Below, piece after piece: positions 46,749-58,436 of a DNA stretch of 64,000 bases. Position 1 is the first letter of the stretch, and each line of letters begins with the position of its first letter. The stretch is from CAVQNQ01 sp963714205 (GTDB taxonomy: Bacteria; Acidobacteriota; Terriglobia; Bryobacterales; Bryobacteraceae): positions 2,155,935-2,219,934 of the forward strand of contig CAVQNQ010000002.1 in the NCBI GenBank assembly GCA_963714205.1. The letters are read 5' to 3'. Made by a program: the position numbers and the translations under genes. The notes beneath the pieces were generated by a model. That model saw only the letters and a list, made by a program, of their open reading frames with translations. It had not been told where the DNA came from and searched no databases.

Positions 46749-48410
46749 CTAACTCTTAAGCGTCATCTTGTAAACCAGCGCCTCGGGCGAGGGCGCGGTG
46801 CGCGGCGCCGAAATTGTGAGCCCGTCGGCGCCCTGTCGCCATTGGAGCTTCTCGCCGCTGCCGAGCAAAGCGATGGATTCGACGGGGCGGTCGAGCAGCC
46901 GGGCAGCCTGGCCGAGCGATCGGATGCGCACCTCCATGGTGGGCACGCCGAGTTCGATGATGTAGAGATCGTCCCCGCGGGTCGTAAAGCGCACATCGGC
47001 GGCGGTGACGGGCGCGCCTTTCCCTTCGTTGAAGCCCTGCGCGCGCAGCGGCGCACTCTGCGAGCCCGGACCCTCCCCAAAGACTTTCCAGGGCCGCGTT
47101 CCGAAGATGCTCTCCCGATTGATCTCCATCCAATGGGCGATCCCTTCGACAACCGCGATCTCATCGGAATCCAAAGTGCCATCGCCCCTGACGGGAACGC
47201 TCAGCAGCAGGTTTCCGTTCTTGCTGACGATATCGGCCAGCGTGCGCACCACGGTGGCGGCGGTCTTGTAGCCGTGCCGCTCGAAGATCTTCCGGTCGTA
47301 GTGCCAGTCGCCGATGCAGGTGTCGGTTTGCCACGGCTCGGGTTCGATGGTGGAACTCTGTCCGCGCTCGATATCCCAGACCATCGCCTTGCGCTGCGGG
47401 CCCTGGAGGCCCTTCCCATTGAGCACGGCTTCCAGCCTGCCGTCATGCAGTTTCATATTGCCGTTGTAAAAATGGGCCGCGACCCGCAGGCCGGCATCGC
47501 TGATGGGATAGAGGGGCAGCGCATCGTCGTCGAAATAGAGAAGGTCGGGGTGGTATTTGTTGATGAGGTCGACGGTGCGGTTGTAGAAGCGTTCGCAATA
47601 GGCTACGTCCGGAACGCTGGCGCCCACGCCGGTGGGCCAATCCCAAACCCGGGATGTATCGCTGGGCTTGCCGGGCGTGTGGTTTTGGGCATAAAGATCC
47701 TGGGGATCGAGGCCCTCCCACCATTGGCCCTTGCCATCGGCCTTCCTCAGTTTGCCGTCGTAAGGCACGCCGGCGAGAGGGCCGCGGGTATCGGCGCCTT
47801 GTGCGACTTCGTACCACATCCACGCGTGCGAAGCGTGCACGCTGACGCCGAACCGCAATCCCTGGGCGCGGGCGGCGCGGGACCATCCGCCGATCAGATC
47901 CTTCTGGGGACCGAGCCGGACGGAGTTCCAGGGCTGATACCGGCTATCGAAGTTGTCGAAGTTATCGTGATGGTTGGCCAAGGCGCCGAAATACTGCGCG
48001 CCGGCGCGCTTATAGAGGCTGATGAGTTTGTCGGGATCCCACTTATCGGCTTTCCACTGGTGAATTACATCCTTGAATCCGAACTTGGAGGGATGGCCAT
48101 AGTGTGAAACGTGAAACTCGTAGTCCGCCTGGCCTTCGATATACATCTTGCGCGCGTACCAGTCGCCCTGCTCCGGCTGGCACTGCGGACCCCAGTGAGC
48201 CCAAATGCCGAACTTGGCATCGCGGAACCACTCGGGCACCTGGTATTGCTGAAGCGATTCCCACGTGGGCTCGAACTTGCCCTGAGCCATGGGCTCGACT
48301 TTTCCGCCCAGCGGCGAAACGAATTGCGGTGCGGCTGTTCCACGCCTTCGATTGGCCGCGAACAGGCCCGCGGTCATGGCTTGAAGGGCCCGCCGCCGGT
48401 TCACTCTCAT
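46749..48410 (-). CDS. Alpha-L-fucosidase (GH29)
   Basis: 553 residues with a twin-arginine-like leader (NRRRALQAMTAGLFA). The GH29 barrel begins WFRDAKFGIWAHWGPQ, followed by GAQYFGALANHHDNFDNFDS and a nucleophile strand LLYFDDDALPLY. A C-terminal beta-sandwich contains NGNLLLSVPVRGDGTLD. It hydrolyses alpha-L-fucosides from plant xyloglucan or host glycans. The ATG has GGAGG at 9 bases. It diverges from the M13 peptidase gene. Confidence 0.93.
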   Translation of the reverse strand: MRVNRRRALQAMTAGLFAANRRRGTAAPQFVSPLGGKVEPMAQGKFEPTWESLQQYQVPEWFRDAKFGIWAHWGPQCQPEQGDWYARKMYIEGQADYEFHVSHYGHPSKFGFKDVIHQWKADKWDPDKLISLYKRAGAQYFGALANHHDNFDNFDSRYQPWNSVRLGPQKDLIGGWSRAARAQGLRFGVSVHASHAWMWYEVAQGADTRGPLAGVPYDGKLRKADGKGQWWEGLDPQDLYAQNHTPGKPSDTSRVWDWPTGVGASVPDVAYCERFYNRTVDLINKYHPDLLYFDDDALPLYPISDAGLRVAAHFYNGNMKLHDGRLEAVLNGKGLQGPQRKAMVWDIERGQSSTIEPEPWQTDTCIGDWHYDRKIFERHGYKTAATVVRTLADIVSKNGNLLLSVPVRGDGTLDSDEIAVVEGIAHWMEINRESIFGTRPWKVFGEGPGSQSAPLRAQGFNEGKGAPVTAADVRFTTRGDDLYIIELGVPTMEVRIRSLGQAARLLDRPVESIALLGSGEKLQWRQGADGLTISAPRTAPSPEALVYKMTLKS

Positions 48411-48515
48411 GTTGGTGCGCCTCCGTTCTATCGTTACTTAGTATGGCGCACCCCGGCCCCTTTGACATCGGCGGTGGTGGGTAGCGATGATAGGAGCCGC
48501 GAAAGGACTCGGGCT

Positions 48516-50573
48516 ATGCAACAGACACATCGGCCGCTGGCCGCCATCCTCCTCGCCGCTTTCATCGCGGTGTCGCCGGGATGCAGGAAGGCGCCTCCGC
48601 TCGCCTCGGGTATCGACTTGGCAGGCATGGACATGTCCATCGCTCCGGGTGACGATTTCAATGCGTATGCCAATGGCGGATGGATCAAGGCTACACCGAT
48701 CCCCGCCGACGAACCGAGTTACGGCGTTTTCAAAAAGCTGGCCGACGACACGCGGAAACGCGTCCAGACCCTCGTGCAGGAAGCGGCCCAGGCCGGACCC
48801 GCCGGGGGCGAGGATGCCCGGAAGATCGCCGATTTCTACGCGAGTTTCATGGACGAGGCGGCCATCGAGTCGAAGGGCATCGCTCCCCTGAAGCCGCAAC
48901 TCGACGAGATCGCGGCCATCGCGAACCGGCACGATCTCGCCCGCGTGCTGGGCGGGCGGCTCCGCGCGGACGTCGACCCGCTGAACAACACGAATTTCCA
49001 GACCTCCAACTTGTTCGGAGTCTGGGTTGCCCAAGGCCTCACGGACCCATCGCACAGCCTTCCCTATCTCCTTCAGGGCGGCCTCGGGATGCCGGACCGC
49101 GATTACTACACCTCCACGGCCTCGCACATGGTCGAGCTGCGGAAGCAGTACCAGGGGCATATCGCGGCCATGTTCAAGCTGGCGGGCTTCGACCAGCCGG
49201 CGGCGCGCGCGGCCCGCGTGCTCGCGCTCGAAACCAATTTGGCGGCGGTGCACGCCACCCGCGTGGAATCCGAGGACGTGCACGGCGTGGTTTCCTGGAA
49301 GCGCGAGGAACTGGCCGCCAAAGCTCCCGGTCTCGATTGGCCGGCGCTGCTCGAGGCGGCCGGTTTGCAGGACGTGCCCGTCTTCATGATCTGGCACACC
49401 AAAGCTATCCCCGGTCTCTCCGCCCTTACGGCTAAGGAGCCGCTCGATGCCTGGAAGGAATGGCTCGTGTTCCATACGATTGACGATGCCGGCGGCCTGC
49501 TTCCCAAGGCATTCGTGGACGAGCGCTTCAGCTTCTATGACAAGGCCCTGAACGGAGTTCCCGAACTGCGCCCGCGCTGGCAGCGGGGCGTGGATTCGAC
49601 CAATCAGGCGCTCGGAGAGGCGGTCGGCCGACTATACGTGCAGCGCTACTTCCCGCCGGAGACCAAAGCCAAAGTGCAGGCGATGGTCGCGGACCTCGTG
49701 AAAGCGTTCGGCAAGCGGATCGACGCCCTCACCTGGATGTCGCCCGAAACCAAGGCCAAAGCGAAGCAGAAGCTGGAGACGCTGAAAGTCGGCGTCGGCT
49801 ATCCCGACCGGTGGCGGGATTACACGGGCCTCGAAATCGTCAAAGGGGATGCGCTGGGCAACGCGCGGCGCGCCGGACTTTTCGAATACCGAAGCCAGCT
49901 CGCCAAGCTCCACCAGCCGGTCGATCGCGACGAGTGGTGGATGACTCCGCAGACGGTCAATGCTGTCAATCTTCCGCTTCAGAACGCGTTGAATTTCCCC
50001 GCCGCCATCCTGCAGGCCCCGTATTTCGACGCGAATGCCGACGCGGCGCATAATTACGGCTCGATGGGCGCGATCATCGGCCACGAGATCAGCCACAGCT
50101 TCGACGACCAGGGCAGCCTGTTCGACGCCGCCGGCCGCCTCGCCAACTGGTGGACGAAAGACGATTTCGACCACTTCAAAGCTGCCGGCGAGGCGCTGGC
50201 CGCGCAGTTCGACACCTACCGGCCCTTCCCCGATCTGGCGGTGAACGGCCACCAGACACTCAGCGAAAACATCGCCGACGTGGCCGGCCTGCTGGCCTCC
50301 TATGACGCCTATCGGCTCTCGCTAAGCGGAAAGCCGGACATCGTGAAGGATGGCCTCAGCGGCGACCGGCGCTTCTTCATCAGCTTCGCCCAGAGCTGGC
50401 GGTCGCGGATACGCGATGCCGCATTGCGAACGGAGATCGCCACCGACGGCCATGCTCCCGAGCAATACCGCGCCGACACGGTCCGCAACCTGGACGCCTG
50501 GTACGATGCGTTCTCGGTTCAGCCGACGCAGAAGCTGTACCTCGCTCCGAAGGACCGGGTGCGCGTCTGGTAA
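48516..50573 (+). CDS. M13-family zinc metallopeptidase (neprilysin/PepO-like) lipoprotein
   Basis: 685 residues from ATG 48516; the frame is open far upstream but only this start gives a lipoprotein leader (LLAAFIAVSPGC). The N-terminal peptidase_M13 domain begins PGDDFNAYANGGWIKA. The catalytic domain has HEISH (H523, E524, H527) and ENIAD with the third zinc ligand E584. It ends DRVRVW, as is typical for the family. It would trim peptides in the periplasm. It is not obviously linked to its neighbours. Confidence 0.95.
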   Translation: MQQTHRPLAAILLAAFIAVSPGCRKAPPLASGIDLAGMDMSIAPGDDFNAYANGGWIKATPIPADEPSYGVFKKLADDTRKRVQTLVQEAAQAGPAGGEDARKIADFYASFMDEAAIESKGIAPLKPQLDEIAAIANRHDLARVLGGRLRADVDPLNNTNFQTSNLFGVWVAQGLTDPSHSLPYLLQGGLGMPDRDYYTSTASHMVELRKQYQGHIAAMFKLAGFDQPAARAARVLALETNLAAVHATRVESEDVHGVVSWKREELAAKAPGLDWPALLEAAGLQDVPVFMIWHTKAIPGLSALTAKEPLDAWKEWLVFHTIDDAGGLLPKAFVDERFSFYDKALNGVPELRPRWQRGVDSTNQALGEAVGRLYVQRYFPPETKAKVQAMVADLVKAFGKRIDALTWMSPETKAKAKQKLETLKVGVGYPDRWRDYTGLEIVKGDALGNARRAGLFEYRSQLAKLHQPVDRDEWWMTPQTVNAVNLPLQNALNFPAAILQAPYFDANADAAHNYGSMGAIIGHEISHSFDDQGSLFDAAGRLANWWTKDDFDHFKAAGEALAAQFDTYRPFPDLAVNGHQTLSENIADVAGLLASYDAYRLSLSGKPDIVKDGLSGDRRFFISFAQSWRSRIRDAALRTEIATDGHAPEQYRADTVRNLDAWYDAFSVQPTQKLYLAPKDRVRVW

Positions 50574-50614
50574 CGCGAAGGGTAATTAGTCTTAGATAAC
50601 CAGGAGGAAACACC

Positions 50615-51849
50615 ATGCGTAGACGTTCATTTCTCGCGGCTGCCGCGGCACTGGGCGGCATGCCGATGATCTCATCGGGAGTTCAGGGGACAACCAGATC
50701 GGCCAATCTGAAGATTACCGGCGTTGAGATCTGGCGGTTGACTGGCAATCCGGATCAAATGAAGGCTTACCAGGCAAGTTTTGGCCATGGGACGACGAGA
50801 AATCTGAGAACCCTGCCAGCCAGCCAGTTGTATATGAAACTACTCACGAACGAAGGCGTCGAGGGTTTCTATGGGACGTTCGATCAGACTGCGGCCAATG
50901 CCGTAATGGGAATGGCCCGCGATGTTATAGGCCAGGATCCGCTCGCCATCGATACCATATGGGAAACGGATGCACGGTGGCGCTCATCAGGTATAGCGGA
51001 ACCTACATGTTCGGTGTGAGCACGATAGACAACTGCCTCTGGGACCTGAAGGGGAAGTTTTTCGATATTCCGGTTTACAAACTTCTCGGCGGCTCGCGGA
51101 AAACTTTTGAGGTCTATGCAAGCTGCATAGGACAATCCTTGGAACCCGACCGGGTCAGGGAGAGTGCCGCCCAGTTGAAGAAGGAAGGATACAAATCGCA
51201 GAAATGGTTCCCCACGCGCATGCCATCGGACGGGCAAATGGGATACGAAGAGAACGTGGCGCTGATCCGGATCCTCCGCGAAACCGTCGGGGAGAATTAC
51301 GATATCATGATCGACGCGTTGCTGCGATGGGACCTTCCCTATGCGATGAAATGGTGTAAAGATGCGGAACAATACCGCCCGCGCTGGCTCGAGGAACCGG
51401 TTCCGACAGCGGGCCAGGTTGAGAGTCTCGCCCGCCTGCGACAGATGACTTTTATTCCGATCGCAACCGGCGAGCATTCCTACGGCCGCTGGGATGCCCA
51501 GGAGCTAATCGAGCACCATGCCGTCGATGTCATTCAGATCGACCCGGAATGGGGCGGCGGTATCAGCGAGCTGGTGAGAATCTGCACGCTCGCCTCCGTG
51601 CATGGTCTGATAGTTTGTCCCCATAACCAGAGATCGACCGCGTTGGCCCACATCATAGCGAGCCAGCCGCCGGCGGTGTGCCCGCTCATGGAATACCAGA
51701 TCGACATACAGCCGAATCTCTACTATTTCGACAAGAACCAGCTCATTCCGAAAAACAGCCAGATTACACTGTCGGATCTGCCCGGCCTAGGAATCGAGCT
51801 GGATGAATCCAGGATTGTAAAAAGGGAAAGAATATATCCCGGGGCATGA
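50615..51849 (+). CDS. Enolase-superfamily (mandelate racemase/muconate lactonizing type) enzyme, frame broken
   Basis: A twin-arginine-like leader (MRRRSFLAAAAALGG) and N-terminal capping domain run in one frame to about position 51000. The barrel continues two bases over as YMFGVSTIDNCLWDLKGK and on to 51849. One missing base (or two extra) between about 50970 and 51005 explains this. Metal ligands are likely in DALLRWD, WLEEPVP and ATGEHS; the C-terminal DVIQIDPEWGGG is the usual strand-7 region. About 410 residues after repair. Probably a sugar-acid dehydratase or racemase; substrate unknown. AGGAGG precedes the ATG. Confidence 0.75.
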
Positions 51850-51868
51850 ATACTCGCGCTGCTCCGGA

Positions 51869-52816
51869 CTACGCCATCACCCGCACGTCGCCCTTACCCC
51901 ACACGGTCTGGCGTCCCACCCCCACCCAATGCGCCGCGCGCAGCCAGGGGAGGAATTCTCCCAGCGGGCCCTCGTATTCGGCCTCACCGGTGAAGCCTCC
52001 CAGCGGATGCACGCGGCCGGTGCGCGCGGAACGGCGCTCGGCGCGTTCCCATGTCAAGGCGGCGCGGCACAGGCGAACGGCCGCGGCGCGCTCGCCCAAG
52101 CCTCGGAAATCGATGGCCAGCGGCCCGGGGCCGTACAGCGCGCGCAAGGTGCTGAGGCGGTCGCGCAGGCGGCCGAAGAGGATCGCGAATTCGGGCCGTT
52201 CGGCCAGGCGCCCGCCGCTTTTCAGTTCGGTGGGGGTGATGAATCGCAGCACCACGCGGCTGGCGGGCGCTGGGTCCGGATCGAGTGGCAGCACGCAAGC
52301 CCGCTCCGCGGGGGAATCGTCCAGGCCCAGCCGCTCCACGCGTTCGAGCCGGGCGCGCTGCCGGCCCGGGCCGATGCCCTTTTCGCCCAATCGGACGAAA
52401 GCCCGCTCGAAGTGCGGCAGCAGGCGCGAACGAAGGTCGAAAATATGTGCGTCGAAAAAGAACGCGCCGCCCTCAGGCGCGGTAATGCCATCCAGGTGGG
52501 CGGGGCGGAACAGGAATGGCCGGGGCCATTCCGCCAGCCCGCTGGGTACGGAGGCATCGCCCGGCCGGGCCGCGTGACGGGGCTCGAAAATGTGCGCGTA
52601 GACCTCCCGTGGCGCGGATTCGCGCAGGGCCGCCCCGAACGCGCCGCGCAAGGCGTTGGCGCTCGTCCCGCGCGGAAAATGGAGATCCTGGGCGGCGCGG
52701 AAATGAAAACGGAAGCGATTGAATTCGAAAGCGATCACCGGATTAGTGGCGCGGGAAAGAGCGTCCTCCTGTTGTATAATGGTATGGCATTTGGCTCTTG
52801 TTTTCCGCTTCGTCAA
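51869..52816 (-). CDS. cas6: Cas6-like RAMP endoribonuclease, without a CRISPR locus
   Basis: Up to 315 residues. The N-terminal half has FRFHFRAAQDLHFP and NALRGAFGAAL, and the C-terminus has the glycine-rich RAMP loop GVGRQTVWGKGDV, matching Cas6-type pre-crRNA endonucleases. LRFITPTELKSGG is the family's central strand. No other cas gene or repeat array lies in the window. The start is unclear: the frame opens at TTG 52816, while AGGAGG at 52765-52770 has no good start codon after it; GTG 52736 is another option. It faces the candidate hairpin RNA on the other strand. Confidence 0.75.
   Translation of the reverse strand: MTKRKTRAKCHTIIQQEDALSRATNPVIAFEFNRFRFHFRAAQDLHFPRGTSANALRGAFGAALRESAPREVYAHIFEPRHAARPGDASVPSGLAEWPRPFLFRPAHLDGITAPEGGAFFFDAHIFDLRSRLLPHFERAFVRLGEKGIGPGRQRARLERVERLGLDDSPAERACVLPLDPDPAPASRVVLRFITPTELKSGGRLAERPEFAILFGRLRDRLSTLRALYGPGPLAIDFRGLGERAAAVRLCRAALTWERAERRSARTGRVHPLGGFTGEAEYEGPLGEFLPWLRAAHWVGVGRQTVWGKGDVRVMA
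52775..52780 (+). promoter_or_regulatory. Putative -10 box of the hairpin RNA
   Basis: Perfect TATAAT preceded by GTTG. There is no clear -35. Transcription would start near 52787. Confidence 0.45.
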
Positions 52817-52861
52817 TAGTCCAAGAGGGGGTTGCGTGAGTCCATCCGCAACCCCCTTTTT
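52787..52861 (+). ncRNA. Candidate small hairpin RNA or terminated leader upstream of the cold-shock gene
   Basis: A transcript of about 75 bases is predicted from the TATAAT at 52775 to the terminator at 52861. It contains CTCTTG (52795-52800), which can pair with CAAGAG (52822-52827), and a perfect 10-bp hairpin at the end. It holds no coding frame of note and is antisense to the start of the Cas6-like gene. It may be an independent RNA, an attenuator for the cold-shock gene at 52918, or only a terminator. Confidence 0.35.
52827..52861 (+). terminator. Rho-independent terminator-like hairpin
   Basis: Perfect stem GGGGGTTGCG / CGCAACCCCC with a 10-base loop and five T after it. It lies 57 bases upstream of the cold-shock gene. 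Confidence 0.75.
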
Positions 52862-52917
52862 GGTTTAGGCGGGGGGCCGGGCCGGGTGCAGATTAGCAAA
52901 GAAGGATTGAAAGGCAG

Positions 52918-53121
52918 ATGAAAGAAAAAGGCACAGTGAAGTGGTTCAACGCAGCCAAAGGCTACGGCTTTATCCAGCGGGAGAACGGAGAGGACGTCTT
53001 CGTGCACTTCTCGGCGATCCAAACGCAGGGGTACCGCACGTTGGATGAAGGCGCGCGAGTGGAATTCGAGGTGACGAAGGGGCCCAAGGGTCTGCAGGCA
53101 ACCAACGTCACAGCGGCCTAA
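52918..53121 (+). CDS. Cold-shock domain protein
   Basis: 67-residue single-stranded nucleic-acid-binding protein. RNP1 is KGYGFIQ and RNP2 is VFVHFSAI; the start GTVKWFNAAKG is canonical. It acts as an RNA chaperone. It lies 70 bases upstream of infA on the same strand and behind a strong terminator-like hairpin, so expression may depend on read-through or on a promoter in the 56-base gap. Confidence 0.97.
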   Translation: MKEKGTVKWFNAAKGYGFIQRENGEDVFVHFSAIQTQGYRTLDEGARVEFEVTKGPKGLQATNVTAA

Positions 53122-53191
53122 TAGCTCCGCGGGCCGTTCCGCCCAGCATCCCGATGCTCCGGTGCGGCCCGCTCACCCGACCTGGAGGTTT

Positions 53192-53410
53192 ATGAGCAAA
53201 GAGGACAGCATAGAAGTTACCGGCACGGTACTGGAGAAATTCCCCAGCGGGCTGTTCAGCGTGCAGCTCGAACACGAGCGCGTCGTTCTGGCGCACCTGG
53301 CCGGCAGATTGCGCCGCAACCGCATCCGGGTTCTGGCGGGCGACAAAGTCACCCTGGAACTGTCCCCCTACGATCTCACCAAGGGTAGAATCACTTTCCG
53401 GCATCGATAG
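53192..53410 (+). CDS. infA: Translation initiation factor IF-1
   Basis: 72 residues, the normal length. The ATG at 53192 follows GGAGGTTT; the open frame upstream is rejected. S1-like fold motifs are SIEVTGTVLE, VLAHLAGRLRRNRI and a C-terminal LTKGRITFRHR. The typical bacterial KIRMNYI segment is replaced by RRNRIRV, a mild divergence. It is placed with a cold-shock gene, not in a ribosomal-protein operon. Confidence 0.93.
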   Translation: MSKEDSIEVTGTVLEKFPSGLFSVQLEHERVVLAHLAGRLRRNRIRVLAGDKVTLELSPYDLTKGRITFRHR

Positions 53411-53582
53411 TTTTTCCTTCCACCCAGCGCGCGGCTCATCCGTGCGGAACTTCACATACGATCCAGCTCCAAGCATGGTACAAGACAGGATTGGGCCGGC
53501 CCGTTCACTCGTGCGACTCGATCATCACCGCCTCCCGGGCTTTCCTGATAAACTATTGAATACAGGTAAATAAGGGACTGTC

Positions 53583-55115
53583 ATGAAAGAGTCGAACCGG
53601 CCTCCGGAGCGCCGGCGCAGCCGGGCGGGTAAAACTGCCGCCGGTATAATGGTGAAGTCGGAGGGTGCGGTGGATAAACCACGCAACTCGCAAAAAGGGT
53701 CGAAGAAGGAGAATTCCAGTCCGGTTGAAGACCTGGTAGCGGTTCTCTCCCAAAAAGTGGTCGGCCAACCCACAGCCACCAACGTAATTGTTCCTTATAT
53801 CCAGATGTACCTGGCCGGACTGGCCCCGGAGGGCCGGCCGGTGGGGGTGTTCCTGCTTCTGGGCCCCACCGGAACCGGGAAGACCAAGACCGTGGAGGCG
53901 TTGGCCGAGGTGCTCCACGGTTCGGAAAAGAACGTACTCAAGGTGGATTGTGGGGAGTTTCAGATGGAGCACGAGGTAGCCAAGCTGATCGGCGCGCCTC
54001 CCGGCTACCTGGGCCATCGCGAAACCCAGCCCATGCTGACCCAGCAGAAGCTGAACGCGGTAACCAGCGAAAAGTCGAGCCTTTCGCTGGTGTTATTCGA
54101 CGAAATCGAAAAAGCCGCGCCCTCGATGACGCGTCTGCTTCTGGGAGTGCTCGACAAGGGAATTTTGCGGCTGGGCGATAATTCCACGGTCAATTTCGAA
54201 AAGAGTCTGGTATTTCTCACCAGCAATTTGGGCGCGCGCGAGATGTTGCGCGAAATCAACCCGGAATTCGGCTTCCAATCGGTGAAAGCGCCGGAACGGT
54301 CCGATCTCACCAGTAAGCTGCAGAACATAGCGCTGGTGGCGGTGCGCAAGCGTTTTTCGCCGGAATTCGTCAACCGCATCGATTGCATCATCACCTACCA
54401 GCCGCTGACCACCGAATCGCTCTCGGCCATTCTCGACCAGCAGATCCGGGACTTGCAGAACCACGTCAACACGCGGCTGGCCAATCGTTCGTTCACCCTG
54501 GAAGTGCCGCCCGAAGCGCGCCGCTTCCTGCTCGAGAAGGGCACCAGCGCGGAATACGGCGCGCGCGAGCTGAACCGCACCATTCATCGCAATCTCACCC
54601 AGCCGCTGGCTACCCTGGTGGCCAGCAACCAGGTGAACCCGGGAGCGCGCGTGCGCGTGGACACCTCCGAAGCCGGGGACAAGCTGATTATCCGCGTGCT
54701 GGATACGCAACTGGGAGGCGTGCCGCCGGCCAATCCGACGGTGCTGCTGGTGGACGACAACCGCGACCTGCTGCACTTTCTGGAGCGGCTGATGGCCGAT
54801 GCAGGCTGGAACCTGCTCACGGCCGAATCGGCCACCGAGGCCAAGCGCCTGGTGCAGGAGCACCGGCCGCATGCCGCGCTGCTCGATTACATGCTGCCCG
54901 ATGGCAATGGCGTCGAGTTGGGTGTGGAGTTTCTGCATGCCGTTCCCGACGCGCTGGTGATCGTCATGACGGGCACCATTCTGCCGCCCGAGGAGGAAGC
55001 CCTGTGCGAGGAGCACAACTTCCCGGTGCTGCGGAAGCCCTTCCTGGCCTCGGACGTGATGACGCAGATCCGCAGCCGCCTCGCCCCGGCCAACGAGGCC
55101 GTGCACAGCGCGTAG
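53583..55115 (+). CDS. ClpB/ClpX-type AAA+ ATPase fused to a response-regulator receiver domain
   Basis: Up to 510 residues. The AAA-2 module (about 50-290) has Walker A GPTGTGKT (94-101), pore loop GYLG (141-144), Walker B LVLFDEIEKA (169-178), sensor 1 FLTSNLGA and an arginine-finger segment RFSPEFVNRID. The D2-small ClpB C-domain (290-370) has GAREL. A receiver domain follows (385-500) with acidic pair D391/D392, phospho-acceptor D435, T463 and K485. There is no Clp N-domain. Two starts are possible: ATG 53583 (AAGGG upstream) or GTG 53670 (GGAGG upstream, TATAAT at 53643). It looks like a phosphorylation-controlled unfoldase. Confidence 0.88.
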   Translation: MKESNRPPERRRSRAGKTAAGIMVKSEGAVDKPRNSQKGSKKENSSPVEDLVAVLSQKVVGQPTATNVIVPYIQMYLAGLAPEGRPVGVFLLLGPTGTGKTKTVEALAEVLHGSEKNVLKVDCGEFQMEHEVAKLIGAPPGYLGHRETQPMLTQQKLNAVTSEKSSLSLVLFDEIEKAAPSMTRLLLGVLDKGILRLGDNSTVNFEKSLVFLTSNLGAREMLREINPEFGFQSVKAPERSDLTSKLQNIALVAVRKRFSPEFVNRIDCIITYQPLTTESLSAILDQQIRDLQNHVNTRLANRSFTLEVPPEARRFLLEKGTSAEYGARELNRTIHRNLTQPLATLVASNQVNPGARVRVDTSEAGDKLIIRVLDTQLGGVPPANPTVLLVDDNRDLLHFLERLMADAGWNLLTAESATEAKRLVQEHRPHAALLDYMLPDGNGVELGVEFLHAVPDALVIVMTGTILPPEEEALCEEHNFPVLRKPFLASDVMTQIRSRLAPANEAVHSA

Positions 55116-55158
55116 ACCTCAACGGCCGGACCGCGCATTTACGCATATAATCGAACTG

Positions 55159-57813
<2,655 letters not shown>

Positions 57814-57908
57814 CAGTCGAATAATTCGTACTTAATCTTCAGTGCAGTGACAGATCGGCGCCGATAGAGCGCAGTTCAGTTCGCCCACGGCGCCACTGGT
57901 GCAAATTC

Positions 57909-57938
57909 ATGGTTTTTTAAACCATTGTCTGGTACACT
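57909..57938 (+). promoter_or_regulatory. Dyad and -10 box upstream of the PilZ gene
   Basis: ATGGTTT and AAACCAT arms with a TTT spacer (57909-57925) precede TACACT (57933-57938). The dyad covers where a -35 box would lie. Confidence 0.35.
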
Positions 57939-57969
57939 ACGGCTCTCGCATGAGGATCGACGGAGGGTT

Positions 57970-58353
57970 ATGGCTACGCTGAGTCCGGATTTGAGGGCCG
58001 AATTCCGACCTAACCCCGAACGGCGGCTAACCAGCCGGTTCCCGTTCCGCGAGGAGGTCCGTTATCGGGTGCTCAATTCCAGGATCAACAAGATAGTCGG
58101 GGCGGGCCGAACTCTAAACATGGGAAGCGGAGGGATCTTTTTCACCACCGAGCAGAAGCTGCCTTTGGGGCGCAACGTGGAGGTGGCCGTGGACTGGCCG
58201 GCACGGCTGGATGGCGTTTGTGCCTTGCAGTTTGTCGCGAGCGGCCGGGTGGTGCGGGCGGAAAAAGACCGGGCAGCCGTGCGCATCGAACGTTATCAGT
58301 TCAAGACGCGGCGCGCCAATGCACCCGGCAAAGGGCCCGTCCTGGTCAAGTAG
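57970..58353 (+). CDS. PilZ-domain protein
   Basis: 127 residues; ATG 57970 has GGAGGG upstream and is preferred to an earlier frame opening at 57925. It is a single PilZ domain: RRLTSR supplies the RxxxR c-di-GMP motif. The second motif reads NMGSGG where (D/N)xSxxG is expected, so the serine is shifted and binding may be weakened. A candidate c-di-GMP receptor without a fused output domain. Confidence 0.85.
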   Translation: MATLSPDLRAEFRPNPERRLTSRFPFREEVRYRVLNSRINKIVGAGRTLNMGSGGIFFTTEQKLPLGRNVEVAVDWPARLDGVCALQFVASGRVVRAEKDRAAVRIERYQFKTRRANAPGKGPVLVK

Positions 58354-58436
58354 TCTCTCCCGCCGCCCAAGCTCCCAGAATGGACTTGCCGTAAAGTCGG
58401 AGGCACCGCTATACTGTCAATTCGCTGAGTTGTTTT

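Noticed and set aside
52740..52790. Start of the Cas6-like gene directly after AGGAGG at 52765-52770
   Set aside because: No ATG, GTG or TTG follows in frame at 4-12 bases, so the start was left uncertain.
51850..53000. CRISPR array next to the Cas6-like gene
   Set aside because: No repeated units of 24-40 bases with regular spacers are visible within several kb.
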